A stretch of DNA of 64,000 bases from Pseudomonadota bacterium (lineage in GTDB: Bacteria > Pseudomonadota > Alphaproteobacteria > Rhodospirillales > Magnetospirillaceae), in contig JAJZUL010000010.1 of the NCBI GenBank assembly GCA_021848545.1, positions 27,652 through 91,651 of the forward strand, given 5' to 3'. This document shows, piece after piece, positions 53,620 through 61,620 of this stretch (positions within the stretch are counted from its first letter, which is position 1; the number at the start of each line of letters is the position of its first letter). Both the position numbers and the translations under genes were made by a program. The notes beneath the pieces were generated by a model. The model made no database searches. It worked only from the letters and a program-made list of their open reading frames with translations, and was not told the origin of the DNA.

Positions 53620-54909
53620 ATGGCCAATGTTGCGGTGGTCGGCGCCCAGTGGGGCGACGAAGGGAAGGGAAAGGTCGTCGATTGGCTGTCGGAGCGGGCC
53701 GACGTGGTGGTCCGTTTCCAGGGCGGCCACAATGCCGGCCATACCCTGGTGGTCGGCGGCGAGACCTATAAGCTGTCGCTGCTGCCGTCCGGCGTGGTGC
53801 GCGGCAAGGTCAGCATCATCGGCAATGGCGTGGTGGTCGATCCCTGGGCGCTGTTGGCCGAAATCGAGCGTATCGCCGCCCAGGGCGTCCACATCACCCC
53901 CGATCTGCTGAAGATCGCCGAAAACGCCACTCTGATCCTGCCGCTGCACGGCCATCTCGACCGCGCCCGCGAAGAGGCCAGCGGTTCGGCCAAGATCGGC
54001 ACCACCGGGCGCGGCATCGGTCCGGCCTATGAGGACAAGGTGGGCCGGCGCGCCATCCGCGTCTGCGATCTCGACGACCCGGCCACCCTGGAGGCCAAGG
54101 TCGCCAAGCTGGTGGCGCATCATAACGCGCTGCTGCGCGGTCTGGGCGCGGCCGAGATCGACGGTGCCGAGACTCTGGCGGCGCTCCACGAAGTGGCGCC
54201 CAAGATTCTGCCCTATTCGGCGGTGGTCTGGCAGCTTCTCGACGAGATTCGCCATACCCGCAAGCGGGTGCTGTTCGAGGGCGCCCAGGGCACCATGCTC
54301 GATATCGATCATGGCACCTATCCGTTCGTGACCTCGTCGAACACCGTGTCGGGCAATGCCGGCACCGGCTCGGGAGTCGGTCCGGGTCAGGTCGGCTATG
54401 TGCTGGGCATTTGCAAGGCCTACACCACCCGCGTCGGGTCGGGACCGTTCCCCACCGAACTGTTCGACAAGGTCGGCGAGGCCATCGGCGATCGCGGCAA
54501 CGAGTTCGGCACCGTCACCGGCCGGCGGCGGCGCTGCGGCTGGTTCGACGCGGTGCTGGTCAATCAGGCGGTCAAGGTGGGCGGCGTCAACGGCATCGCC
54601 CTGACCAAGCTCGACGTGCTGGACGGTTTCGAGGAACTGAAGATCTGCACCGGTTACAAAATGGACGGCAAGGTGATCTCCCATCTGCCCGCCGGCCAGG
54701 CCCGTCAGGCGGAGGTGGAACCCATCTACGAGGTGATGTCCGGCTGGAAGGAAAGCACCCGCGGCGCGCGGTCGTGGAAGGATCTGCCGGCCACCGCCAT
54801 CAAATATATCCGTCGTATCGAGGAGCTGATTTCGGCGCCGGTGGCGCTGTTGTCCACCAGCCCGGAACGCGACGACACCATCCTGGTGCACGACCCCTTC
54901 GCTACGTGA
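53620..54909 (+). CDS. purA: Adenylosuccinate synthetase
   Basis: This 429-residue enzyme joins IMP and aspartate with GTP to make adenylosuccinate. The P-loop [11 protein letters not shown] lies at residues 7-17, with catalytic Asp13 and His41 (GHNAGHT region); IMP and GTP contacts appear in [34 protein letters not shown] and [11 protein letters not shown]. The length is standard. The ATG at 53620 follows AGGAGA. A perfect 40 bp palindrome begins 4 bases after the stop. Confidence 0.97.
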   Translation: MANVAVVGAQWGDEGKGKVVDWLSERADVVVRFQGGHNAGHTLVVGGETYKLSLLPSGVVRGKVSIIGNGVVVDPWALLAEIERIAAQGVHITPDLLKIAENATLILPLHGHLDRAREEASGSAKIGTTGRGIGPAYEDKVGRRAIRVCDLDDPATLEAKVAKLVAHHNALLRGLGAAEIDGAETLAALHEVAPKILPYSAVVWQLLDEIRHTRKRVLFEGAQGTMLDIDHGTYPFVTSSNTVSGNAGTGSGVGPGQVGYVLGICKAYTTRVGSGPFPTELFDKVGEAIGDRGNEFGTVTGRRRRCGWFDAVLVNQAVKVGGVNGIALTKLDVLDGFEELKICTGYKMDGKVISHLPAGQARQAEVEPIYEVMSGWKESTRGARSWKDLPATAIKYIRRIEELISAPVALLSTSPERDDTILVHDPFAT

Positions 54910-54913
54910 TGTC

Positions 54914-54953
54914 GTTGGTTGGCCTCATGCGCCGGCGCATGAGGCCAACCAAC
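54914..54953. terminator. Perfect 40 bp palindrome after purA
   Basis: Two 20-base arms, GTTGGTTGGCCTCATGCGCC and its exact complement, meet without a loop at 54933/54934. It can form a very stable hairpin or cruciform. There is no T-run, so it may block or process transcripts rather than act as a standard intrinsic terminator. Confidence 0.7.
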
Positions 54954-54965
54954 ACCCAACTCTCG

Positions 54966-55268
54966 CAACAAAAACCCGCCGCTCCACCCTCGACCTACGG
55001 CACCCGGAGGCGGCTTCAGCCGCCGACTATGCGCGTTGAGCGCGCCGCAGCGCCCCGCAGGGCGCGAGGAAAAGCCAAGCGCGAGCGCCGGCGCCTGAGG
55101 CGAACCAACAAAAACCCGCCTACGCCCCCCAACCCTCGACCTACGGCACCCGGAGGAGCGTGAGCTCCGACTATGCGCTCCGAAGCGGAGCGGAGCACCA
55201 AGACCAGCGCGCCGCAGCGAGCGCAAGCGAGTGAGGATAAGCCAAGCGCGAGCGCCGGCGTCTGAGGC
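54966..55268. repeat. Imperfect tandem repeat of about 140 bp between purA and the pseudokinase gene
   Basis: The unit opening CAACAAAAACCCGCC recurs at 54966 and 55106, followed in both by CCTCGACCTACGGCACCCGG and, near the end, GCCAAGCGCGAGCGCCGGCG. The middles differ by local inverted motifs (GGCGGCTTCAGCCGCC in one, GAGCGTGAGCTC in the other). It fills a 440-base gap that holds no credible gene. The second unit is longer by about 20 bases. Confidence 0.8.
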
Positions 55269-55349
55269 TAAATATATAAATCATTGAGCCGACGCCCCCG
55301 GCCCCGTACAAGGAGAGGGTTGGCAGAAGCGAACGGCAAGGACGAACCC

Positions 55350-57431
55350 ATGGCGGATGGGGAGGGGGACGACGGTCAAGGGCCGGCGACGGAGGCGATG
55401 GACGCCGCCGAAGCGGTCGTGGAGGCCGGTGCGCCCGCCGGTCCGCCCGGCGTGTTGCGCGAACGCTATACGGTGCGCTCGGGCTCTCCCATACCCGGCC
55501 TGTCCATGCCCAATGCCGAGGCTTATCCGGCCGAGGACAAGCGCGATCCCAACCGCAAGCTCTATGCCCTGATCTGCCCGCCGGGGGTGCCGCCGCGGGT
55601 CAATGTCATGCGCGCCATCAAGGGCGTCTCGTCGCCCGGCATGCAGCAGCTGGTCGAATGGGGGCCGATGATGTGGGCGCCGGCCGGCCGCCAATGCATG
55701 ACGGTGATCTATGAACGGCCCGCCGGAGGGCGGGTGATCGGCAGCCTCAGGGGCGATATCCGCCGGATCGAGGATTACGATATCGGCCCCAAGCTGATCG
55801 AGCCGGTTTGCGCCTCGATCAAGGAGTTGATCACCCGGGGTATTACCCACCGGGCGATCCGGCCGACCAATCTCTATTACATGGATGAGGGCGGCGAGCG
55901 CATCGTTCTCGGCGATTGCGTGACCTCGCCGCCGGCCATGGACCAGCCGTTGCTGTTCGAAACCATCGAATCGGGGATGGCCAATCCCATGGCGCGGGGC
56001 GGCGGCACCCATGCCGACGATCTTTATTCCCTGGGCGTGACGCTGGCGATCCTGCTGATGGGGCGCAATCTCGCCGGCCACCTCGACGACGCCGCCCTGA
56101 TGCGCGCCAAGATCCAGCAGGGGACCTACGCGACCCTGGTGGGCGACACGCGTTTGCCGCTGGCGATGATCGAATTGCTGCGCGGCCTTTTGTGCGACGA
56201 TTCCAAGCTGCGTTGGGACGTGGAATCCCTCGATCTGTGGATGCAGGGCCGGCGCCTGTCGCCGTTGCAATCGCGCGCCGGCAAGCGGGCGGCGCGGGGA
56301 TTTCCATTTCAGGGGCGCGAATATTATTACGGCCGCGAACTGGCCGCGGCGATGGCCAGGAACTGGGACGCGGCGGTGCCGCCGGTGCTGGAAGGCAAGC
56401 TGGAATTGTGGCTGCGCCGCGCCGTCGAGGACAAGGAGCGGGCCCAGGCGGTATCCGACGTGGTCCGTCTGTCCCTGGGCGGCGGCGACAAAAAGATGGC
56501 CAGCGATCTGGTCCTGTGCAAGGTGCTGATGCTGCTGGACCCGGCCGCCCCGATCCGCTTCAAGGGCTTCAACGCCTTTCCCGACGGGGTGGGGACGGCC
56601 CTGGCCATGCTGGTGGCCAAACGGGCGGACACCAAGCCGGTGGTGGATTGCATCCTCAAGGAAATCCCCAAGATGTGGTTCGAGGCCCAGGGGGAATACC
56701 AGCCCGACAATTCCCTGATGGAGCAAAACTTCAAGGAATTGCGCGGTTATCTGACCCAGACCGGCATGGGCTACGGCCTGGAGCGCTGCCTGTACGAGAT
56801 GAACGACGCGCTTCCCTGCCAAAGTCCGCTGCTGGGCGAGCGCTACGTGGTCGAACTGAAGGAATTGCTGCCGGCGCTCAACGCGGTGGCGCCGGCCAAT
56901 ACCGATGGCAAGAAATGGCCCTGCGACCGTCACGTCGCCGCCTTCATGGGCGCGCGGGCGCGGAGCGACATCGACCGCAATTTGACGGCGCTCTCCGATG
57001 CCGACGCCGGCAAGGGATTGATGGCGCTGATCAATCTGTTCGCCGTGTTCCAGTATCGGCTGGGTCCGGAAAGCCTGCCCGCTTTGGCCGCCTGGATCGG
57101 TTCGCTGGCCGGCGTCGCCGTGACCGAGTATCACAGCCGCGAAAAGCGCAAGGAACTGGAGAAGGAGCTGCCCAAGCTGGTGCGGAAGGGCTCCCTGGTC
57201 GAAATCTACAATCTGCTGGAGGATACCGGCGCCAGGGAAAAGGACCGGACCGGGTTCGAATGGGCCAAGGCGCAATACGCGGCGGCCGACGAAGAGATCA
57301 AGAGGGTTCAGGCCGACGATGACGAGCGCGATAAGGAGGCCGATCGGGCGGGGCGCCAGATGGCGGCGGTGACCGGCATCCTGATCAGCATGATCACCGT
57401 GACCATCATCGTCATCATGAAGGTGTGGTAG
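55350..57431 (+). CDS. Predicted tail-anchored Ser/Thr pseudokinase
   Basis: This 693-residue protein has an N-terminal protein-kinase-like domain (about residues 45-300): a lobe with RVNVMRAIKG, a catalytic-loop equivalent HRAIRPTNLYY at 167-177 where the HRD aspartate is replaced by Ala169, a DFG equivalent reading DCV at 189-191, and a well kept HADDLYSLGVTLAILLMG helix. No VAIK-type lysine is clear. Catalysis is therefore unlikely. A long helical region follows, then a basic/acidic linker and one C-terminal helix (MAAVTGILISMITVTIIVIM), which would anchor it in the membrane. Start: ATG 55350; TTG 55320 with AGGAGAGG upstream is a real alternative. It is coupled to the next membrane protein gene. 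Confidence 0.75.
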   Translation: MADGEGDDGQGPATEAMDAAEAVVEAGAPAGPPGVLRERYTVRSGSPIPGLSMPNAEAYPAEDKRDPNRKLYALICPPGVPPRVNVMRAIKGVSSPGMQQLVEWGPMMWAPAGRQCMTVIYERPAGGRVIGSLRGDIRRIEDYDIGPKLIEPVCASIKELITRGITHRAIRPTNLYYMDEGGERIVLGDCVTSPPAMDQPLLFETIESGMANPMARGGGTHADDLYSLGVTLAILLMGRNLAGHLDDAALMRAKIQQGTYATLVGDTRLPLAMIELLRGLLCDDSKLRWDVESLDLWMQGRRLSPLQSRAGKRAARGFPFQGREYYYGRELAAAMARNWDAAVPPVLEGKLELWLRRAVEDKERAQAVSDVVRLSLGGGDKKMASDLVLCKVLMLLDPAAPIRFKGFNAFPDGVGTALAMLVAKRADTKPVVDCILKEIPKMWFEAQGEYQPDNSLMEQNFKELRGYLTQTGMGYGLERCLYEMNDALPCQSPLLGERYVVELKELLPALNAVAPANTDGKKWPCDRHVAAFMGARARSDIDRNLTALSDADAGKGLMALINLFAVFQYRLGPESLPALAAWIGSLAGVAVTEYHSREKRKELEKELPKLVRKGSLVEIYNLLEDTGAREKDRTGFEWAKAQYAAADEEIKRVQADDDERDKEADRAGRQMAAVTGILISMITVTIIVIMKVW

Positions 57432-57434
57432 ACG

Positions 57435-57932
57435 GTGGCGCGCAAGGCGAAATCGGCGGTCGCCCAGGCCAAGGCGGCTTCGGCGAAGAAAGGCAAGGGC
57501 AAGGGCGGCATCAACAAGGGTGTGGTCCTGGCGCTGATCGGGCTGCTGGTGCCCTTTTCCATTCCGACGGTGGTCCTGGTCTCGGCGACCATGTTGCCGA
57601 CCCTGGCCGCCTATTTCAGTGAAAAAGGTCCCCATCGTTACGCATGGCTTTGCGTCGGCGGGCTCAATTTCGCAGGGGTGGTGCCCTTTCTGTTCACGCT
57701 GTGGTTCGGGGTCCACACGGTGGACGAGGCCCTGAGCCTGATATCACAGGGCGGCGTGCTGTTTTGGGCCTATGGCTGCTCGGCGATCGGCTGGATGATC
57801 TACAAGGCGACGCCGCCGATGGTGGCGAGCTGGCTCAAATTGTCGTCGCAACGGCGTCTGGCGTCGCTGAAGGCGGCCCAGCGCAAGCTGATCGAGGAAT
57901 GGGGTACCGACGTCATGGGCAAGGAAAAATAA
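57435..57932 (+). CDS. Small membrane protein coupled to the pseudokinase
   Basis: This 165-residue protein has a lysine/alanine-rich N-terminus (KAKSAVAQAKAASAKKGKGK), three hydrophobic helices (VVLALIGLLVPFSIPTVVLV; WLCVGGLNFAGVVPFLFTLW; GGVLFWAYGCSAIGWMIYKA), and a basic amphipathic tail (LKAAQRKLIEEWGTDVMGKE). I do not recognise a family. It starts with GTG only 3 bases after the pseudokinase stop, so the two are almost surely co-translated and may form a complex in the membrane. The basic N-terminus could contact acidic partners or nucleic acid. Confidence 0.75.
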   Translation: MARKAKSAVAQAKAASAKKGKGKGGINKGVVLALIGLLVPFSIPTVVLVSATMLPTLAAYFSEKGPHRYAWLCVGGLNFAGVVPFLFTLWFGVHTVDEALSLISQGGVLFWAYGCSAIGWMIYKATPPMVASWLKLSSQRRLASLKAAQRKLIEEWGTDVMGKEK

Positions 57933-57934
57933 AA

Positions 57935-58098
57935 AAACGCGGTGCGATAGAGCCGGATGCGATTAGGTCGAATCGCTTGCGCGTTCGACCTAATCGCATC
58001 CGGCTCCAACCCAACAAATTAGAGTGCGATTCAGACATTAGATCGACGCGCTTGCGCGTCTATCTAATGTCATCGCGCTCTAGGATCGCACCGCGTTT
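57935..58098. repeat. 164 bp element able to fold as a three-way junction between convergent genes
   Basis: An outer perfect 14 bp stem pairs 57935-57948 (AAACGCGGTGCGAT) with 58085-58098. Inside are two hairpins: arm 57950-57972 with 57984-58006, a perfect 23 bp stem with an 11-base loop TCGCTTGCGCG, and an imperfect hairpin from about 58019 to 58082 with the loop centre CGACGCGCTTGCGCGTC. Both loops share CGCTTGCGCG. It lies exactly between the + strand membrane protein gene and the - strand rpoH gene and likely ends both transcripts; it also has the look of a REP-like element. Confidence 0.85.
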
Positions 58099-58121
58099 GA
58101 AACCGGGCTGGGCCGGAAGCG

Positions 58122-59000
58122 TCACATCATCCGGGTCGACGCGCCGCCCTGCATGGATTTCTGAATCTTCTCGAAGGCGCGCACTTCGATCTGGCGCACC
58201 CGTTCACGGCTGATGCCGTAATGTTGCGACAGGTCTTCCAGGGTGACCGGCTCTTCCTTCAGCCGGCGCTGGGTCAGGATGTTGCGTTCCCGCTCGTTCA
58301 GGGATTCGAGAGCCGCCGACAGCAGCCGCCGCCGCTGACCCAATTCCTCGCGCTCGGCCAGCTGGCTTTCCTGGCTGTCATGCTCGTCCACCAGCCAATC
58401 CTGCCATTCGCCCTCGCCCTCGGCGCGCAGCGGCGCGTTCAGGGAATGATCGGGGCTCGACAGGCGGCGGTTCATGCTGATCACGTCGGCTTCGGGCACA
58501 TCCAGTTCCTCGGCGATGCGGCGCACGTTTTCCGGCGACAAATCGCCTTCGTCGATGGCCTGCATCTGGCCTTTGAGCTTGCGCAGGTTGAAGAACAGCT
58601 TCTTCTGGGCGGCGGTGGTGCCTATTTTGACCAACGACCAGGAATGCAGGATGTATTCCTGGATGGCGGCGCGAACCCACCACATGGCGTAGGTCGCCAG
58701 CCGGAAGCCGCGGTCGGGATCGAAGCGCTTCACCGCCTGCATCATGCCGACATTGCCTTCGGAAATCAGCTCGCCGATGGGCAGGCCATAGCCGCGATAC
58801 CCCATGGCGATCTTCGCCACCAGACGCAGATGGCTGGTCACCAGCCGGTTGGCGGCCTCGGTATCGTCATGTTCGCGATAGCGTTTGGCCAACTGAAATT
58901 CTTCGTCCGGGGCCAGCATCGGGAATTTGCGGATTTCCTGAAGATAGCGCGTCAGGTTTCCCTCGGGTGCGATGGCCAGGCTGGGGGAAATCGCCGTCAT
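58122..59000 (-). CDS. rpoH: RNA polymerase sigma-32 (heat shock) factor
   Basis: This 292-residue group 3 sigma factor has region 2 (LVTSHLRLVAKIAMGYRGYG, LISEGNVGMMQAVKRFDPDR, GFRLATYAMWWVRAAIQEYI), the RpoH-specific box with QRRRLLSAALESLNERERNI, and region 4.2 (LEDLSQHYGISRERVRQIEV). The RFDPDRGFRLATYAMWWVRA segment is diagnostic for RpoH. An AAGGAG ribosome site lies 8 bases before the ATG at 59000. It controls chaperones and proteases on heat shock. It is followed by rluD on the same strand order seen in related genomes. Confidence 0.97.
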   Translation of the reverse strand: MTAISPSLAIAPEGNLTRYLQEIRKFPMLAPDEEFQLAKRYREHDDTEAANRLVTSHLRLVAKIAMGYRGYGLPIGELISEGNVGMMQAVKRFDPDRGFRLATYAMWWVRAAIQEYILHSWSLVKIGTTAAQKKLFFNLRKLKGQMQAIDEGDLSPENVRRIAEELDVPEADVISMNRRLSSPDHSLNAPLRAEGEGEWQDWLVDEHDSQESQLAEREELGQRRRLLSAALESLNERERNILTQRRLKEEPVTLEDLSQHYGISRERVRQIEVRAFEKIQKSMQGGASTRMM

Positions 59001-59137
59001 GGTTGTTCTCCTTGCTCTTACGGCGGAGGGCGGACCCTCTCGCTGTCGGCGGCATCTTGGTGCACGTCGGTGATCTATCGTCACTTTGGTGCCGGTGATA
59101 AGAATGCCACACTTGAGCGCTCAGGTATATATATTTT

Positions 59138-60199
59138 TTACACCTGGTCTAAGAACTCAATTAATTCGTTGATATCATTTGGAATTTTGCTTTCGAAGCG
59201 TAGCATTTCGCCGGTTTCGGGGTGGAGAAATCCGAGTTTCCAGGCATGGAGTGCCTGGCGAGGGAAGGTGGTGAGCCGGCTTTTCGCCTCGGCGGACAGG
59301 GCTTTCAGGCGGTCGGCGCCCGGCCGGCCATAGGTGGGGTCGCCGACCAGGGGGTGGCCGATGGAGGTCATGTGGACGCGGATCTGGTGGGTGCGGCCGG
59401 TGGCCAGACGGCATTCCACCTGGGCGACGGCGCCGCCGCCATAGGCGGCCAGCACCCGATAGCGGGTCAGGGCCGGCTTGCCGCCGCTTTTGACGATGGC
59501 CATGGTCTTGCGGTTGGTGGGGCTGCGGCCGATATTGCCTTGGATTTCGCCGGTGGCGGGCCGGGGCAGGCCCCAGACCAGGGCGCGATAGGCGCGGTCG
59601 ATGGTGTGGGCGGCGAACTGGCGGGCCAAAGCCTGATGAGCGCGGTCGGTTTTGGCCGCCACCATCAGGCCGCTGGTATCCTTGTCGAGACGATGGACGA
59701 TGCCGGGGCGGCGCACGCCGCCGATTCCCGACAGGGATTGGCCGCAATGGGCGAGCAGGGCGTTGACCAGGGTGCGGTCGGGATTGCCGGGGGCGGGATG
59801 GACCACCAGTCCCGCCGGCTTGTCGACGACGATGAGATGCTCGTCCTCGTAGACGACGGCCAGTTCGATGGCTTGGGGCTCGGGCTCTGCCGGGATGTCG
59901 GGCGGCAGGCGCAGGATGATGGCCTGGCCGGGTTTGACCCGTGCGGACGGGTCGGTTAGGGTGACGTCTTCGGCGCTGACGCATCCCTCCTCGATCAGGG
60001 TTTTGAGGCGGGTGCGGGACAGGTCGGGCAGATGGCGGCTCAGCCATTTGTCGAGACGGGTGCCGGCCTCGGCGGGGTCTACCGGTGCGGGGGCCAGGAT
60101 CGTCGGGGAAGAGATGGGCGTGGTCCGGAATGCGAGTGTCGGATTGCAAAAGCGGGCGGTTTCGGCCGGCCGCGCATATGAACGGCCAATAAGTACCAC
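59138..60199 (-). CDS. rluD: 23S rRNA pseudouridine synthase, RluD family
   Basis: This protein of about 353 residues has an N-terminal S4 RNA-binding domain (TRLDKWLSRHLPDLSRTRLK), the catalytic aspartate in RPGIVHRLDKDTSGLMV, and the conserved GRTHQIRVHMTSIGHPLVGD. It makes pseudouridines in helix 69 of 23S rRNA in E. coli. The start is uncertain: no ATG lies in frame before the S4 domain. A GTG at 60199 is the best available and would make the coding region abut the divergent gene at 60200, so its true start may be an alternative codon further in. Confidence 0.9.
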   Translation of the reverse strand: MVLIGRSYARPAETARFCNPTLAFRTTPISSPTILAPAPVDPAEAGTRLDKWLSRHLPDLSRTRLKTLIEEGCVSAEDVTLTDPSARVKPGQAIILRLPPDIPAEPEPQAIELAVVYEDEHLIVVDKPAGLVVHPAPGNPDRTLVNALLAHCGQSLSGIGGVRRPGIVHRLDKDTSGLMVAAKTDRAHQALARQFAAHTIDRAYRALVWGLPRPATGEIQGNIGRSPTNRKTMAIVKSGGKPALTRYRVLAAYGGGAVAQVECRLATGRTHQIRVHMTSIGHPLVGDPTYGRPGADRLKALSAEAKSRLTTFPRQALHAWKLGFLHPETGEMLRFESKIPNDINELIEFLDQV

Positions 60200-60514
60200 A
60201 TGAAAATACTGAAGGCGCTGGTCATCTTCCTGGGCGTTGTGCTGGTCGGCGGCTTCGCGTTGCTGATCTACGGCTTCGCGACGCGCATCCCCCATGCCCA
60301 TCCCGAATCCGCCCGTTCCAAGCAGCCGGCGGGGGCGTTCGGAACGGTGGCCGTCCCGGTGCCGCAGGGCGAGACGGTGATGGGGATGGTGGCCTCCGGC
60401 GGCCGGGTGGTCTTGCGCCTGGGCGGCACCGGCGGCGACCGTCTGGTGGTTCTCGATCCTTCCAGCGGGCGAGTCGTTGGTCAGTTCGTGTTGACCCCGG
60501 AGAAGACGCGATGA
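60200..60514 (+). CDS. Single-pass membrane protein, DUF6476-like
   Basis: This 104-residue protein has one N-terminal membrane helix (ALVIFLGVVLVGGFALLIYG) and a small beta-rich periplasmic part ending GGDRLVVLDPSSGRVVGQF. It resembles the short alphaproteobacterial DUF6476 proteins found next to rluD, of unknown role. It is divergent from rluD with essentially no spacer, so its promoter lies inside the rluD 5' coding region. Its stop overlaps the JAMM protease ATG by 4 bases. Confidence 0.8.
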   Translation: MKILKALVIFLGVVLVGGFALLIYGFATRIPHAHPESARSKQPAGAFGTVAVPVPQGETVMGMVASGGRVVLRLGGTGGDRLVVLDPSSGRVVGQFVLTPEKTR

Positions 60515-61008
60515 GCTTGTGGCTGTCGGCGGCCGATTATGCCGCGATTTCGATGGCGGCCCGTCTCGCCGCTCCGGCCGAGGCCTGCGGCCTGCTGGTG
60601 GGGCGCCGGCGCGAACGGTCGGTGGTGGAGGTGGCGCGGGTGGTGCCGGCGGCCAATATGCTGGCGGGCGTGCCGGGGCGGTTCGAGCTGGACCCACGGG
60701 TGCGTCTGGCCACGGAAAAGGCGCTGCGCGGCACCGATCAGGCGATCATCGGCCACTGGCATTCCCATCCCGGCGGATCGGTCCACCCCTCGGCCACCGA
60801 CGCGGCGATGGCTTACGAGCCTGATCTGATCTGGCTGATCGTCGCCGTGGACGGCGCCGGACGGATCGAAGCGGGGGCCTATCGGCCCGTGGCGGCCGGT
60901 GACGGGTTTTGCCGTCTGGATCTGAGGGTCGGCCGGGAGAAAACCTGCGTCGTGCCCCGGTCTCCGGGCGCCGCGCCGTCCTCGTCGGTGGACGTCACTT
61001 TCTTATGA
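60511..61008 (+). CDS. JAMM/MPN-domain metalloprotease, M67 family
   Basis: This 165-residue protein has the full zinc-site set of JAMM proteases: Glu24 in PAEACGLLVG, H84-S-H86 in HWHSHPGG and D97 in PSATDAAM, with Ser94. Bacterial members remove ubiquitin-like sulfur carriers such as ThiS, MoaD or CysO from their adducts, or act alone as desampylases. No such carrier gene is adjacent here; the coupled gene is the DUF6476 protein. The final 30 residues form a short, variable tail. Confidence 0.92.
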   Translation: MSLWLSAADYAAISMAARLAAPAEACGLLVGRRRERSVVEVARVVPAANMLAGVPGRFELDPRVRLATEKALRGTDQAIIGHWHSHPGGSVHPSATDAAMAYEPDLIWLIVAVDGAGRIEAGAYRPVAAGDGFCRLDLRVGREKTCVVPRSPGAAPSSSVDVTFL

Positions 61009-61020
61009 GGGGGCGACCGG

Positions 61021-61049
61021 AGCGTGATGAAACGGGGTTTCATCACGCT
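61021..61049. terminator. Hairpin after the JAMM protease gene
   Basis: AGCGTGATGAAAC (61021-61033) pairs perfectly with GTTTCATCACGCT (61037-61049) around a GGG loop, 12 bases after the stop codon. It lies between convergent genes and may serve both. No T-run follows. Confidence 0.65.
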
Positions 61050-61126
61050 TCGAAGCCGGATTCGACCCGATCGCCGATTCCGTATTCAACTCGACAAGCT
61101 GAAGGGCGATGACGTCCCCGTGATCG

Positions 61127-61513
61127 TCAAGCGTGCCCGTGTTCATGGCAGTGGCAGTGGCCGCATCCGCCCGCATGGTCCGCATCCGCATCCGGAGCCG
61201 GAGCTCCTTCGGCAAGATAGCGGCGCACCGCTTCCGCCGGATCGCTGTGGGGGGTGATGACGGCGGTAATGCCGCGTTCGGCCATTTTGCGGATGAACCC
61301 GGCGCCGGCGCTGCCGGCCAGGATCACCTGGGCTCGATCCAAAGGATGGGGGCCGCCCTGGAATTCGTGGAAGGACATGTCGCGCGGAAGGTCGAGACGG
61401 TCGATCTCGGCGGGCTCGCCGTCCGCGGCGACCTCGAACAGAAAGAACCGGCGGCTTTTTCCGGCATGGCCCGTGACGGTCCGGAAATTCTGGCTGGCGA
61501 CGGCAAAGATCAT
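61127..61513 (-). CDS. NifX/NafY-like iron-molybdenum cofactor-binding protein with His/Cys tail
   Basis: This 128-residue protein has the dinitrogenase iron-molybdenum cofactor-binding fold: FAVASQNFRTVTGHAGKSRRF at the start, LPRDMSFHEFQGGPHPLDRA, then AERGITAVITPHSDPAEAVRRYL. Members carry metal clusters in nitrogenase maturation or in unrelated redox settings. The tail GGCGHCHCHEHGHA is a metal-binding cluster of cysteines and histidines. ATG 61513 is used; upstream in-frame residues are not conserved. It is downstream of an SQR-like flavoprotein gene on the same strand; no nif structural genes are in the window. Confidence 0.9.
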   Translation of the reverse strand: MIFAVASQNFRTVTGHAGKSRRFFLFEVAADGEPAEIDRLDLPRDMSFHEFQGGPHPLDRAQVILAGSAGAGFIRKMAERGITAVITPHSDPAEAVRRYLAEGAPAPDADADHAGGCGHCHCHEHGHA

Positions 61514-61620
61514 GGGTGAACTCCTGACTGGACTCCGTGCCGCGACGGGCGGCACCGGATTTTCCACTGGTACGATTCCGGCCCGACCCGCGTCATTGAA
61601 GTCCGTCAATTGGCCGATGG

